DNA of 35,698 nucleotides from Rhodocyclaceae bacterium UBA1310 (GTDB lineage Bacteria > Pseudomonadota > Gammaproteobacteria > Burkholderiales > Rhodocyclaceae): NCBI GenBank assembly GCA_002307175.1, contig DBTS01000041.1, positions 1 through 35,698 of the forward strand, written 5' to 3'. Shown in pieces: positions 7,630 through 15,873 of this stretch (within the stretch, counting starts at the first letter, position 1; each line of letters starts with the position of its first letter). The position numbers and the translations under genes are program-made. Under the pieces are notes generated by a model, which worked only from the letters and a program-made list of their open reading frames with translations, did no database searches and was not told where the DNA came from.

Positions 7630-8823
7630 TCATCGGGCCTTTGGCCGATTGCCCTGCGTGGCGGCCAGTGCAGCGAAAATGGCAGCAATAGCCAGAACCG
7701 TGGCACTGGCGCCAAAGGTGGCCCGGAACCCATAGGCGTCAAACAGGAAGCCACCGAGCGTTGAGCCACTGCCGATCGCGAGCTGAATGACGGCAACCAT
7801 GAGCCCGCCACCAGCCTCAGAGTCTTGAGGCAATGCCTTGGTCAGCCATGTCCACCATGCCACGGGAGCTGCTGTGGCAATGAGCCCCCAGGCTCCCAGC
7901 AGGAGGGTGGTTATTCCTCGCTCCGGACCTGCGCTAATGAGTGCAGCAGCAATCAACGCCATCAATATCGGAATGATAATCAGCGTGCGATGCAGACTCT
8001 TTTTGAGGAAGGCTCCGATCAGGGTGGTTCCGGCAAAACCGGCCATTCCCATGATGAGCAGCATGAGTGAGAGCACGGAAGGGCTGACCCCGGTGACTGT
8101 TTCAAGAAAGGGGCGCAGGTAGGTGAAGAGGGTGAATTGCCCGAGAAATAATAAAGCCACAGCGGCCATGCCGAGTGCCATCGTACGGTTCTTCAGCAAT
8201 ACGAAAACGTTTTTCGACCTTGCTTTGTCAGCTGTCTGCATCGGGGGCATGCTCACCCACTTCCAGCATAAGGCAAGCGCTGCAATCGGCACCACACTGA
8301 AGAATGCCCATCTCCAGCCGACGAGAGCTCCAAGGTAACTCCCCAGTGGTGCTGCAATCACAGACGCCAGTGCGTTGCCTCCATTGACGATGGCAAGCGC
8401 TCTCGGAACATGATGAATAGATACGAGACGGATTGCAGTGGCGGCAGACATTGACCAGAATCCCCCAATGGCAATCCCGATGATGGCGCGGGCGATGATG
8501 AATACCGCATAGCCGGGAGCAAAGGCGGCAACGCTTCCCGAGATGATCATCAGAAGCGTGAGGGACATCAGAAGGGTCTTCCGGTCGAGCTTACCCGCCA
8601 GAGAAGAAATGCACAGGCTGGTCAGCAGGGCGAATGCGCCTGAAACGGAAATGGCCTGACCGGCGATCCCTTCGCTGACGTGCAGGTCTGCCGCAATGGG
8701 TGTCAGCAGGCTGACAGGCATGAATTCTGAGGCAACCAGGGCGAATGCGCCGAGAGCCATGGCAATAACGCCGCCCCAGTATTCGTGGCTTGTCGGGGGA
8801 TGGGATGTGGTGGTTGAAGTCAT
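7630..8823 (-). CDS. MFS transporter, DHA1 drug/metabolite exporter family
   Basis: A 397-residue inner-membrane major facilitator with about twelve hydrophobic helices, of the proton-antiport exporter group that includes E. coli NepI and the arabinose/drug exporters. The first helix reads GAFALVASEFMPVSLLTPIA. The loop between helices 2 and 3 reads GKLDRKTLL, the motif A of the family, and GGFWSMSAATAIRL matches the helix 5 region. It ends GNRPKAR. It lies 151 bp downstream of the hydrolase on the same strand with a small hairpin between, so the two may form one unit. With the neighbouring reductases it probably exports a toxic small molecule. The substrate is not readable. Confidence 0.9.
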   Translation of the reverse strand: MTSTTTSHPPTSHEYWGGVIAMALGAFALVASEFMPVSLLTPIAADLHVSEGIAGQAISVSGAFALLTSLCISSLAGKLDRKTLLMSLTLLMIISGSVAAFAPGYAVFIIARAIIGIAIGGFWSMSAATAIRLVSIHHVPRALAIVNGGNALASVIAAPLGSYLGALVGWRWAFFSVVPIAALALCWKWVSMPPMQTADKARSKNVFVLLKNRTMALGMAAVALLFLGQFTLFTYLRPFLETVTGVSPSVLSLMLLIMGMAGFAGTTLIGAFLKKSLHRTLIIIPILMALIAAALISAGPERGITTLLLGAWGLIATAAPVAWWTWLTKALPQDSEAGGGLMVAVIQLAIGSGSTLGGFLFDAYGFRATFGASATVLAIAAIFAALAATQGNRPKAR

Positions 8824-8929
8824 TTTATGAATAGCCTGCCGCTGCTGTTTGCCATGATCAGTTTCCGCCCTGTAAGCGGGCGCGGGGTCTGGTTGTCGGT
8901 AAACAGGCGCGTGATTCTGGGGGAGGGAA

Positions 8930-8949
8930 GCCCTGCCGGACGGCAGGGC
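8930..8949. terminator. GC-rich hairpin between the hydrolase and MFS genes
   Basis: GCCCTGCC (8930-8937) pairs perfectly with GGCAGGGC (8942-8949) around GGAC. No T-run follows on either strand. It may act as a weak terminator or as an mRNA-stabilising structure between the hydrolase and the exporter. Confidence 0.45.
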
Positions 8950-8974
8950 GGTGTTGCAAGTGGAAGGCGCTCAA

Positions 8975-10003
8975 TTACTTCAGGTTGGTCTTGAAAAAAT
9001 CAGCCAGCTTGCCAAACGGAATGAGATTGACACGGTCGTAGAGATCCACATGACCCGCTCCGGGAACGATGTAAAGCTCCTTTGGTTCGCCAGCAAGCTT
9101 ATAGGCATCTTCACTGAACTCGCGGGAATGAGCATTCTCCCCGGCAATGAAGAGCATTGGGCGAGGGGAGATTGTCTCGATGTCGTCGAACGGATAGAAG
9201 TTCATGAACTTGACATTGCTCGTCAGCGTCGGGTGAGTCGTTAGTGCGCGCGATGAGCCCTTTGGCGTGTACTCGCCACGCGGCGTGCGGTAGAAGTCAT
9301 AGAACTCTTGCTGAATCGGGTGAGTATCGGCAGTCAGCTGGTTGTCGGTGCCGCTGGTGTACTTCTTTTCGCCGCCGGAAAATTCCACATAGCGCTGTTC
9401 TGCTGCGTCGGCGATGATCTGCTTGCGTTGCTCAAGGGTAAGTGAGTGTTGCAGGGCGTTGCGGTTGGCCGCCCCCATGTCATACATGCTGACGGTTGCA
9501 ATCGCCTTCATGCGCGGGTCGATCTTCGCTGCGCTGATCACGAAGCTGCCGCTGCCGCAGATGCCGAGAACACCGATGCGGTTCCTGTCGATGTACTGGC
9601 GGGTGCCCAGGTAATCCCCTGCTGCGCTGAAGTCTTCGGCGTACACATCCGGCAGCACGGCGTTTCGAGGCTGGCCTTCACTTTCCCCCCAGAAGGCGAT
9701 GTCGATTGCCAGGGTGACAAAGCCTTGTTCGGCAAGTTTCTGGGCATACAGGTTGGAACTCTGTTCCTTGACTGCGCCCATCGGGTGGCCAACGATGATG
9801 GCCGGGTTTTTTGCATGGCGGTCAAGCGATTTAGGGAAGAACAGATTGCCTATAACCTTCATCTGGTACAGATTCTTGAAGCTCACCTTTTGTACGGTGA
9901 CTGTGTCGCTCTTGTAGAAGTTGTCCGCTCCGTTGGACATGTCAGCTGCCATTGCAGAGAATGAGCAGGTCAGCAGAGCGATTAAATATAGAAGTCTCTT
10001 CAT
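8975..10003 (-). CDS. Exported alpha/beta hydrolase (dienelactone-hydrolase-like)
   Basis: A 342-residue alpha/beta-hydrolase with a signal peptide (MKRLLYLIALLTCSFSAMA, cleavage expected before ADMS), so probably periplasmic. GHPMG near residue 72 forms the oxyanion-hole region. The nucleophile elbow reads GICGSGS (147-153), with Cys149 in the place usually held by Ser, as in dienelactone hydrolases. Ser151 is the alternative nucleophile. A C-terminal GAGHVDLYD supplies the His. The start at 10003 is set by GAGGAAA just upstream and by the signal peptide; the frame is open 41 codons further upstream. It lies downstream of the AraC gene on the same strand. A 21-bp direct-repeat operator at 10141-10166 points toward it. 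Substrate unknown. Confidence 0.87.
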   Translation of the reverse strand: MKRLLYLIALLTCSFSAMAADMSNGADNFYKSDTVTVQKVSFKNLYQMKVIGNLFFPKSLDRHAKNPAIIVGHPMGAVKEQSSNLYAQKLAEQGFVTLAIDIAFWGESEGQPRNAVLPDVYAEDFSAAGDYLGTRQYIDRNRIGVLGICGSGSFVISAAKIDPRMKAIATVSMYDMGAANRNALQHSLTLEQRKQIIADAAEQRYVEFSGGEKKYTSGTDNQLTADTHPIQQEFYDFYRTPRGEYTPKGSSRALTTHPTLTSNVKFMNFYPFDDIETISPRPMLFIAGENAHSREFSEDAYKLAGEPKELYIVPGAGHVDLYDRVNLIPFGKLADFFKTNLK

Positions 10004-10140
10004 GGTGATTTCCTCAGGCCTGGAATGTGTGTCCGGAACCACCAAAGAGCAGGCTTTCCCGGAGGCGGGAGTGCCTGCGCACTTGTCCTGGCGTTTCCTG
10101 GAATTGATTATCCCGAGGGTGATCAACCGGGCGATAACAT

Positions 10141-10166
10141 GATCCGGGGGAGTTATTGCCCGATCC
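10141..10166 (-). promoter_or_regulatory. GGATC direct-repeat operator (21-bp spacing) upstream of the hydrolase
   Basis: On the minus strand, GGATCGGGCAA is followed by TC at the conserved offset and a second GGATC exactly 21 bp after the first. The first half-site is embedded in the last codons of the AraC gene (R-R-I-G-Q-stop). The element lies 137 bp before the hydrolase ATG and has the same layout and orientation as the sites at 11211 and 16964. Two half-sites two helical turns apart are typical of AraC-family binding. Assignment to the adjacent AraC protein is inferred. Confidence 0.65.
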
Positions 10167-11133
10167 TGCGGAGCTTGCTCAGGCCAGGCACCAGGGCTCC
10201 CAGCCGCAGGTTTTCAATGTCGCGTTTGGGCGGAGTGCCGAAAAGGCGGCTGTATTCGCGGCTGAATTGTGAGGGGCTTTCGTAGCCAACCTGGAAGGCC
10301 GAGCTTGCAGCGTCCAGGTCTTCGTTGAGCATCAGCCGGCGGGCTTCGGTGAGGCGCATCCACTTTTGGTACTGCAGCGGGCTCATGCCTGTCAGCTGGC
10401 GAAAATGGTGGTGCAGCGACGAAGCACTCATCTGCACCCGATCGGCCAGCTCTTCGACACGAAATGGCAGCCTGTAGTTGGTCTTCAGCCAGTCGATAGC
10501 GCGGGCAATGCGCTGGCCCTGACTGCCGGAAGAGGCGATCTGGCGTAGCCGTGCTGCCTGATCGCCCGTTAGCAGCCGGTAGCAGATTTCCCTTTGAATC
10601 AGCGGGGCCAGTACTTCGATTGCGGAGGGGTCATCCAGCAGATTTGCCATTCGCCTGAAACCATCCAGTATGGATGGCGTGACTTTGCCAATGCCGATGC
10701 CGACACCCGTATCTGCCGGCTGTTCGCGTGAAATCGGGAATCCTCCGTGGGAAAGCAGTTCTGCAATCGTCTGCAGCTCGATTTTCATTGTCAGCCCGAG
10801 ACAGGGTTTTTCTGGCGAAGCGGTAATCACTTCCGAATTGGCAGGCAGATCAAGGGAGGTGATCAGAAAATGGCCACTGTCGTAGGGGTAGGCCTGGCCT
10901 CCCAGCCACATCTGTTTGGCACCCTGAACCACGACGACGATGCTTTGCTCGACCAGACAGACGACCGGTTTAGCCGGATTTTCACGTCGAAAGAAGGTGA
11001 GATTGGGGATAGGTGTCAGGCAATCGCAGTCATGCAACTCCCTGGTCCATCGATCAATGGTGCTGACGAGCGCCATGAGAAGTTCGTTGGACTGGCGCTC
11101 ATCGGTGCGCTGAAGGGGGCCTAAGGAATGCAT
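10153..11133 (-). CDS. AraC-family regulator with AraC_N (YqhC-like) sensor domain
   Basis: A 326-residue transcription regulator. The N-terminal half (about 30-180, with FFRRENPAKPVVCLVEQSIVV and the hydrophobic core around GHFLITSLDLP) matches the cupin-like AraC_N domain found in E. coli YqhC. YqhC activates yqhD and dkgA in response to aldehydes. The C-terminal half has two helix-turn-helix units (VEELADRVQMSASSLHHHF and AFQVGYESPSQFSREY, followed by FGTPPKRD). GGAG lies close upstream of the ATG at 11133. The window also carries yqhD, a DkgA-like reductase and three identical-layout operators, which together support a YqhC-type role. That functional link is an inference. Confidence 0.9.
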   Translation of the reverse strand: MHSLGPLQRTDERQSNELLMALVSTIDRWTRELHDCDCLTPIPNLTFFRRENPAKPVVCLVEQSIVVVVQGAKQMWLGGQAYPYDSGHFLITSLDLPANSEVITASPEKPCLGLTMKIELQTIAELLSHGGFPISREQPADTGVGIGIGKVTPSILDGFRRMANLLDDPSAIEVLAPLIQREICYRLLTGDQAARLRQIASSGSQGQRIARAIDWLKTNYRLPFRVEELADRVQMSASSLHHHFRQLTGMSPLQYQKWMRLTEARRLMLNEDLDAASSAFQVGYESPSQFSREYSRLFGTPPKRDIENLRLGALVPGLSKLRRIGQ

Positions 11134-11210
11134 GGGGACTCCGTGTGTGTGCTGATGGGAACTTTAGATCAAGTGCTTCGCCTTGTTTCATGAAAGTATG
11201 AAGGTTCGGG

Positions 11211-11236
11211 GGATCAGGCAAGATTTCTGCAGGATT
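11211..11236 (+). promoter_or_regulatory. GGATC direct-repeat operator (21-bp spacing) between araC-type and LysR2 genes
   Basis: GGATCAGGCAAG at 11211, TC at the conserved offset, and GCAGGATT with its GGATT 21 bp after the first GGATC. The site lies 131 bp upstream of the LysR2 ATG and 77 bp upstream of the AraC start on the other strand. Orientation matches the other two sites only if it serves LysR2; autoregulation of the AraC gene is equally possible. Confidence 0.65.
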
Positions 11237-11367
11237 GTGCTAGAGGACCGCCAGGCTATTCCATAGCATCGTGGGGCAAATCTGGCTGTCTGCGGGGGGC
11301 CTTCCTTTGTTGTGAAGTGCTTTCTCCGGGCTTTTGTGCTTTCCGACAGTTGTACCTAAAAATCATC

Positions 11368-12279
11368 ATGCGCGAAAATTTTAACGATCTGCAGGCGTTT
11401 CTCATCGTGGCCAGGGAGCAGAGTTTTACCAAAGCCGCCGCCCAGTTGGGTGTATCGCCCTCGGCACTGAGCCACTCCATGCGGGCTCTGGAAGAGCGTC
11501 TGAAGCTTCGCCTGCTGACGCGCACGACGCGCAGCGTGACACTGACCGATGCAGGCGAGCGCCTGTTCACCGCGCTGGCGCCGAAATTTGACGAGATCGA
11601 TGCGGATCTGGCCGCTCTGGCAGACATGCGTGACAAGCCGGCGGGGACCGTGCGCATTTCGGCAACCGATCATTCGATCAATACGGTGTTGTGGCCCAGG
11701 CTTGGCCCAGTGCTGCATGACTATCCGGATATCCGTATCGAACTGGTCAGCGATTATCGGCTGGTGGATATTGTTGCCGAGCGGTATGACGCTGGAGTTA
11801 GGTCGGGCTCGCAGGTCGGTGCAAACATGATTGCGATGCGCATCGGGCCGGATATCCGCATGGTGGTGGTTGGTGCGCCAGCCTATCTGGCAGAGCATCC
11901 GGCGCCTCAAACGCCGCAGGATCTGGCCAGCCATCAGTGCATCAACCTGCGTCTGCCAACACATGGCACCTTGATGAGCTGGGATTTTCAGAAGCTTGAC
12001 CAGGTCGTGAAGGCGCGTGTTGAAGGGCAGTGGGTCTTCAGTGATACATATGCCATGCTTGACGCGGCTCTTGCTGGCTACGGTCTGGCTTATCTGCCAG
12101 CAGACGTTGTCACACCGCATGTGAAAGCCGGTGCGTTGCGCATGGTGATGGAAGACTGGGCGCCAGTCTACCCTGGCTACCATCTGTATTATCCCAGTCG
12201 CCGGCATTCCTCATCTGCCTTTGCCGTGATACTCGACGCTTTGCGCTATTCTTCCGCATCTGCCGCTCAACGCGGCTGA
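11368..12279 (+). CDS. LysR-family transcriptional regulator (LysR2)
   Basis: A 303-residue LysR-type regulator. The helix-turn-helix spans about residues 5-63 (FLIVAREQSFTKAAAQLG, SPSALSHSMRALE) and the effector-binding domain follows from about residue 90. It is a close paralogue of LysR1 at 1462, sharing LLTRTTRSV, CINLRLPT and GYHLYYPSRR. The start MRENFNDLQAF aligns with LysR1 MSHENFNDLIAF, although no clear ribosome-binding site precedes it. Its 3' end overlaps the convergent aldo/keto reductase by 13 bp. A T-N11-A dyad lies in the next divergent region (13430), which suggests it controls the aldo/keto reductase and the cupin operon. Confidence 0.92.
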   Translation: MRENFNDLQAFLIVAREQSFTKAAAQLGVSPSALSHSMRALEERLKLRLLTRTTRSVTLTDAGERLFTALAPKFDEIDADLAALADMRDKPAGTVRISATDHSINTVLWPRLGPVLHDYPDIRIELVSDYRLVDIVAERYDAGVRSGSQVGANMIAMRIGPDIRMVVVGAPAYLAEHPAPQTPQDLASHQCINLRLPTHGTLMSWDFQKLDQVVKARVEGQWVFSDTYAMLDAALAGYGLAYLPADVVTPHVKAGALRMVMEDWAPVYPGYHLYYPSRRHSSSAFAVILDALRYSSASAAQRG

Positions 12280-13277
12280 CGCCCTTCCACCGGGTAACCC
12301 GGATCAGTATAGCCGTAAGTGGAGGCGTGTCCCGGCGGAACGAGCGAGTCGACGAACTTTTCGTCTTCTGCCGTCAGTTGGGCAGACAAGGCTGCAATGT
12401 AGCCATCCCAATGTGCTTCGGTGCGCGGGCCGCCAATCGTGGCGGTCAGCAGGCGGTTGTGCAGCACCCAGGCCAGGGCAAAAGCCACCGGAGTCATGCC
12501 GCGTGAGGTGGCGTGAGCCGCTACCTTCTGCGCGATGGCAAGTGATTCGGTGCGCCATTCGGTCTGCTGGATGCGGCGGTCGCCACGCCCGGCACGGCTA
12601 TCTGCCGGGGGCGCTGCATCCACTGCATATTTTCCGCTGAGCACGCCGCGCGCGAGCGGGCTGTAAGAGGTGACACCCAGGCCGTAGTGCGCTGTGGCGG
12701 GAAGATGCTCCAGTTCCACCTGGCGATCCACGATGCTGTAGACCGGCTGACTCACTGTGGGGCGCTGCATCCCGAGCTGATCGGCCAGGCGGGCCATTTC
12801 GCCAATCTGCCAGGCACGGAAGTTGGAAACGCCGTAATAGCGTAGCTTGCCCTGGCGGATCAGATCATCAATGGCACGCAGGCTTTCGTCCAGTGGCAGG
12901 CCGGGGATGGCGCGGTGGTAGTAGATGATATCGAGATAATCGGTGCCCAGGCGCTTGAGGCTGGCTTCCACACTCTGCATAACCCACTTGCGCGACTGCC
13001 CCTGTTCATTAGGGCCCTGGGTGGCAGAAGCCGGGAAACCGAACTTGGTGGCGACAACCCATTTATCCCGCTGAGCGGCAATCGCCCGGCCAGTGACTTC
13101 CTCGGTGCGACCGGCATGGTACACGTCGGCCGTATCAAGGAAGTTTACGCCCTGCTCGAAAGCCTTGTCGATAATGCGGCGTGCCGTAAGTTCGTCGGTC
13201 TCGCCGCCAAACATCATGGTGCCCAGACACAAAGGCGATACTTTCAAGGCGCTGCGGCCAAGGTAGCGGTAATCCAT
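12267..13277 (-). CDS. Aldo/keto reductase (second)
   Basis: A 336-residue NADPH-dependent aldo/keto reductase of the long bacterial type related to the shaker-channel beta subunit (YajO/YghZ-like). MDYRYLGRSALKVSPLCLGT is a standard start. Catalytic residues are visible as D48 and Y53 (FLDTADVYHAG), K78 (ATKFG) and H121 (IIYYHRA). SNFRAWQI and SYSPLARGVLSGKY mark later barrel strands. The ATG at 13277 has GGAG just upstream; an in-frame upstream extension lacks homology. It is divergent from the cupin gene across a LysR-type dyad, and converges on LysR2. It probably reduces an aldehyde or quinone-like carbonyl; the exact substrate is unknown. Confidence 0.92.
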   Translation of the reverse strand: MDYRYLGRSALKVSPLCLGTMMFGGETDELTARRIIDKAFEQGVNFLDTADVYHAGRTEEVTGRAIAAQRDKWVVATKFGFPASATQGPNEQGQSRKWVMQSVEASLKRLGTDYLDIIYYHRAIPGLPLDESLRAIDDLIRQGKLRYYGVSNFRAWQIGEMARLADQLGMQRPTVSQPVYSIVDRQVELEHLPATAHYGLGVTSYSPLARGVLSGKYAVDAAPPADSRAGRGDRRIQQTEWRTESLAIAQKVAAHATSRGMTPVAFALAWVLHNRLLTATIGGPRTEAHWDGYIAALSAQLTAEDEKFVDSLVPPGHASTYGYTDPGYPVEGRQPR

Positions 13278-13429
13278 ATTCGATCTCCAGTCGGTTGTTT
13301 GCGGGAAGGCCATGAAGCCTGGCGAATCCGGCAATGCAGGTGGGCATCGTAGGGCTCGCGCAGCGGGAGAGTAAGCCGGGTCGACTGCAAGCTGTCGTGA
13401 AATCCATTCAGTAATCCTGCGTCAGATTG

Positions 13430-13444
13430 ATGAGTGCAACTCAT
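13430..13444. promoter_or_regulatory. LysR-type dyad ATGAGT-gca-ACTCAT
   Basis: A perfect 6-bp-arm inverted repeat that contains the T-N11-A pattern (TGAGTgcaACTCA) of LysR-type operators. It lies about midway between the divergent starts of the aldo/keto reductase (13277) and the cupin gene (13576). Like the site next to LysR1 it has TGA and TCA ends, which fits the close relationship of LysR1 and LysR2. Confidence 0.55.
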
Positions 13445-13575
13445 GACTGTTTGTCACCCGGAGGGCTTACTGCGATCGGTTCGGCGCCGCAAAATCGTTC
13501 CGCATCATTGTAGGACTGACCGGCTGCCCCTTGGGGGTTTGCACCGGATATGCCCCATTAGGGAAAGGAGCAGGT

Positions 13576-14064
13576 ATGAGACTGGCCGGTTTTCTTGGCG
13601 CATTTGGTATTGCGCTAGCGTTGCAGCAGGGCGTGGCGCAGGCTGCAGATGATAGGGTGGCTGTGCATCAGGTGATTAACCCGGTACAGGCACAGAAAAC
13701 GGTGAAAGGGTCTGCGGACTTCTTTACCGGAGATGTGTGGGTGACAATGAATTTCCTGGGTGACAAGGCAGTTGACTATTCTGCCGGTACCGTAACTTTT
13801 GCGCCCGGAGCCCGCTCTGCCTGGCACATTCATCCCAAAGGGCAACTGCTCCTGGTGACAGCTGGAACGGGATGGACCCAGGAGGAAGGCGGGGCTGTGC
13901 AGGAAGTGCATGCCGGTGATGTGATCTGGTGCCCGCCCGGTGTTAAGCATTGGCACGGCGCCACACCGACGACGAGCATGACTCACATCTCCATCACAAG
14001 TGCGTACGAGGGGAAGGTGGTCGAGTGGCTCGAAAAAGTCAGCGAAGCACAGTATCACCGTTGA
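13576..14064 (+). CDS. Exported cupin-domain protein
   Basis: A 162-residue single-domain cupin with a signal peptide (MRLAGFLGAFGIALALQQ, cleavage expected after GVAQA), so probably periplasmic. The metal-binding cupin motifs are visible: AWHIHPKGQLLLVTAGTG carries two His and a hydrophobic strand, and HAGDVIWCPPGVKHWHGA supplies the second motif. AAGGAG lies at good spacing before the ATG at 13576. It is followed 34 bp later by a carboxymuconolactone-decarboxylase-like protein. These two folds often occur together or fused, so the pair is probably a functional unit acting on an aromatic or lactone compound. Reaction not known. Confidence 0.88.
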   Translation: MRLAGFLGAFGIALALQQGVAQAADDRVAVHQVINPVQAQKTVKGSADFFTGDVWVTMNFLGDKAVDYSAGTVTFAPGARSAWHIHPKGQLLLVTAGTGWTQEEGGAVQEVHAGDVIWCPPGVKHWHGATPTTSMTHISITSAYEGKVVEWLEKVSEAQYHR

Positions 14065-14098
14065 ATGGCCTGGTGCCTATAAACACGGTTAGAGTTCC

Positions 14099-14887
14099 AT
14101 GAAAAAATTCATCGTAATGGTTGTGCTGCCGGTGGTGCTGATGGCATCACCGGTATTCGCAGCTTCGCAGAAAGAGGTAAAAATCATGTCCGAGAGTGTT
14201 TCCATTGACCACGTGCGCGAGGTTTCTCCGGCGCTGGCCCGCTACATGCAGCTGACCTTGCAGGATGACGTCTGGAAGCGACCCGGCCTGAGTGCGCGTG
14301 ATCGCAGCATCGTGACCGTGTCCGCCGTTATCGCGCGCAATCAGTTCGATGCGATGCACGGGGAATTCTCCCGTGCGCTCGACAATGGCGTGAAGCCTTC
14401 CGAACTCTCTGAGATTATCACGCATATGGCATTCTATTCGGGCTGGAACAATGCCATGTCTGCCGTGGCCGCCGCGCACGATGTGTATGCTGAACGTGGC
14501 ATCCAGGCGTCGGCTCTGGCTCCAGCCAATGACAAGCCTTTGCCACTCAACGAGGCCGCCGAGGCACAGCGCGCTACAATGGTCGAGGGGAGCTTCGGCA
14601 ATGTGTCCCCCGGCGTGGTGAAGTACACCACCGAAGCCCTGTTTCTTGATCTGTGGTTGCGCCCGGCTCTCGCCCCGCGTGACCGTAGTCTCGTGACTTT
14701 CAGTGCATTGGCTGCCGCCGGGCAGGTGGCGCAGATTCCATACCATCTGGGGCGTGCCATGGATAATGGATTGACTCAGGAAGAGGCCGGTGAAGCGCTT
14801 ACCCAGCTGGCCTTCTATGCCGGCTGGCCGAATGTGTTTTCTGCGCTGCCTGTGGTCAAGGGCGTGTTTGAGGCACGTCAGAAGTAG
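14099..14887 (+). CDS. Exported double carboxymuconolactone-decarboxylase-like protein
   Basis: A 262-residue protein with a signal peptide (MKKFIVMVVLPVVLMASPVFA) and two carboxymuconolactone-decarboxylase-like domains. Domain 1 spans about residues 50-130 (LSARDRSIVTVSAVIARNQ, HMAFYSGWNNAMSA). Domain 2 spans about 170-255 (LAPRDRSLVTFSALAAAGQ, QLAFYAGWPNVFSA). The internal repeat is obvious by eye. No CxxC of AhpD peroxidases is present, so peroxidase activity is unlikely. It is the second gene after the cupin and ends 32 bp before the convergent LysR3. Export of such a protein is unusual, since the classical enzyme is cytosolic. The activity is not established. Confidence 0.88.
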   Translation: MKKFIVMVVLPVVLMASPVFAASQKEVKIMSESVSIDHVREVSPALARYMQLTLQDDVWKRPGLSARDRSIVTVSAVIARNQFDAMHGEFSRALDNGVKPSELSEIITHMAFYSGWNNAMSAVAAAHDVYAERGIQASALAPANDKPLPLNEAAEAQRATMVEGSFGNVSPGVVKYTTEALFLDLWLRPALAPRDRSLVTFSALAAAGQVAQIPYHLGRAMDNGLTQEEAGEALTQLAFYAGWPNVFSALPVVKGVFEARQK

Positions 14888-14919
14888 TCGTGTGTGAGTC
14901 GCGTGTAGCGATGTTGAAT

Positions 14920-15873
14920 TTATACAGCATATTTCCGGAGCTTTTCCTGATCGGCATGCAGATTCTCGTTGCTGCGTAGTGCGTCGATCAGGAAATCCGC
15001 TGTAGCGCGTACCCGTGGTGCCAGGAAGGAACGATGCGGGTACTGCAGCATCAGTTGGAACGGGCCAGGATCGTGACTGTCGTTGAGCACGAGTTTGAGC
15101 TCCCCGCTTTGCAGATAGGGCAGGGCCAGATAGATGCCTGCCTCGGCAATGCCCAGGCCGGCCAGGGCTGCTTGCACCATGGCATCCGGATCGGAGAGAG
15201 TGAGTGCTGAACCGACGGGTTCGTGCAGATAAACTTCGCCATCGGGCTGGTGAAATTTCCAGGGTGACAGTCGTCCGCCGAGAAAGCGGCGCGTGATCAG
15301 CCGATGCTGCGAAAGTTCGAGTGGGTGTCGTGGCACGCCGTGTTTCTGCAGATATCCGGGAGAGGCGAGCAAACCAAGCCGCAATGGGCCTAGCGGCAGG
15401 GAGATCATTGAAGAATCCGGTGTGTTCCCGCCACGCACCACCAGATCGTAGCCTTCCTGCACGAAATCAACGATCCGGTCATCAAAATCCAACTCCACAC
15501 TGAGTGCCGGATGTCGCTCCAGCAAAGCGGGCAACGCCGGCATGATGAGCCGGCGCCCGATCACGTTGGGGACAGACATGCGTACCAGTCCGCTGGGATT
15601 GGCCGGGCTGCTCGTCAGGTTTTCCATGGCCTGATCCAGAGTGTCGAGTGCCGTATTGGCCTGTGCCAGAAATTGTGCCCCCTCGGCGGTGAGGCTCAGG
15701 CTGCGTGTGGTGCGGTTCATCAGGCGCACACCAAGGCTCGATTCCAGCGCGGCCACGCTCTTGCTGATGGCTGCTGGTGTGATCCCCAGCGCACGGGCTG
15801 CGGCAGTGAAACTGCCATGGCGTGCGGCCTGGGTGAATGCAATGACACCGCTGAGTCGGCTGGTGGATTCCAT
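14920..15873 (-). CDS. LysR-family transcriptional regulator (LysR3)
   Basis: A 317-residue LysR-type regulator. The helix-turn-helix lies at about residues 8-66 (FTQAARHGSFTAAARALG, TPAAISKSVAALE, LMNRTTRSLSL) and is followed by the effector-binding domain (SGLVRMSVPNVIGRRLIMPA). It belongs to the same broad clade as LysR1 and LysR2 but is clearly more distant. It is divergent from the DUF1330 gene (108 bp), which starts a short run of DUF1330, NAD(P)H oxidoreductase and YqhD. The likely targets are therefore DUF1330 and perhaps the oxidoreductase. Effector unknown. Confidence 0.92.
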   Translation of the reverse strand: MESTSRLSGVIAFTQAARHGSFTAAARALGITPAAISKSVAALESSLGVRLMNRTTRSLSLTAEGAQFLAQANTALDTLDQAMENLTSSPANPSGLVRMSVPNVIGRRLIMPALPALLERHPALSVELDFDDRIVDFVQEGYDLVVRGGNTPDSSMISLPLGPLRLGLLASPGYLQKHGVPRHPLELSQHRLITRRFLGGRLSPWKFHQPDGEVYLHEPVGSALTLSDPDAMVQAALAGLGIAEAGIYLALPYLQSGELKLVLNDSHDPGPFQLMLQYPHRSFLAPRVRATADFLIDALRSNENLHADQEKLRKYAV

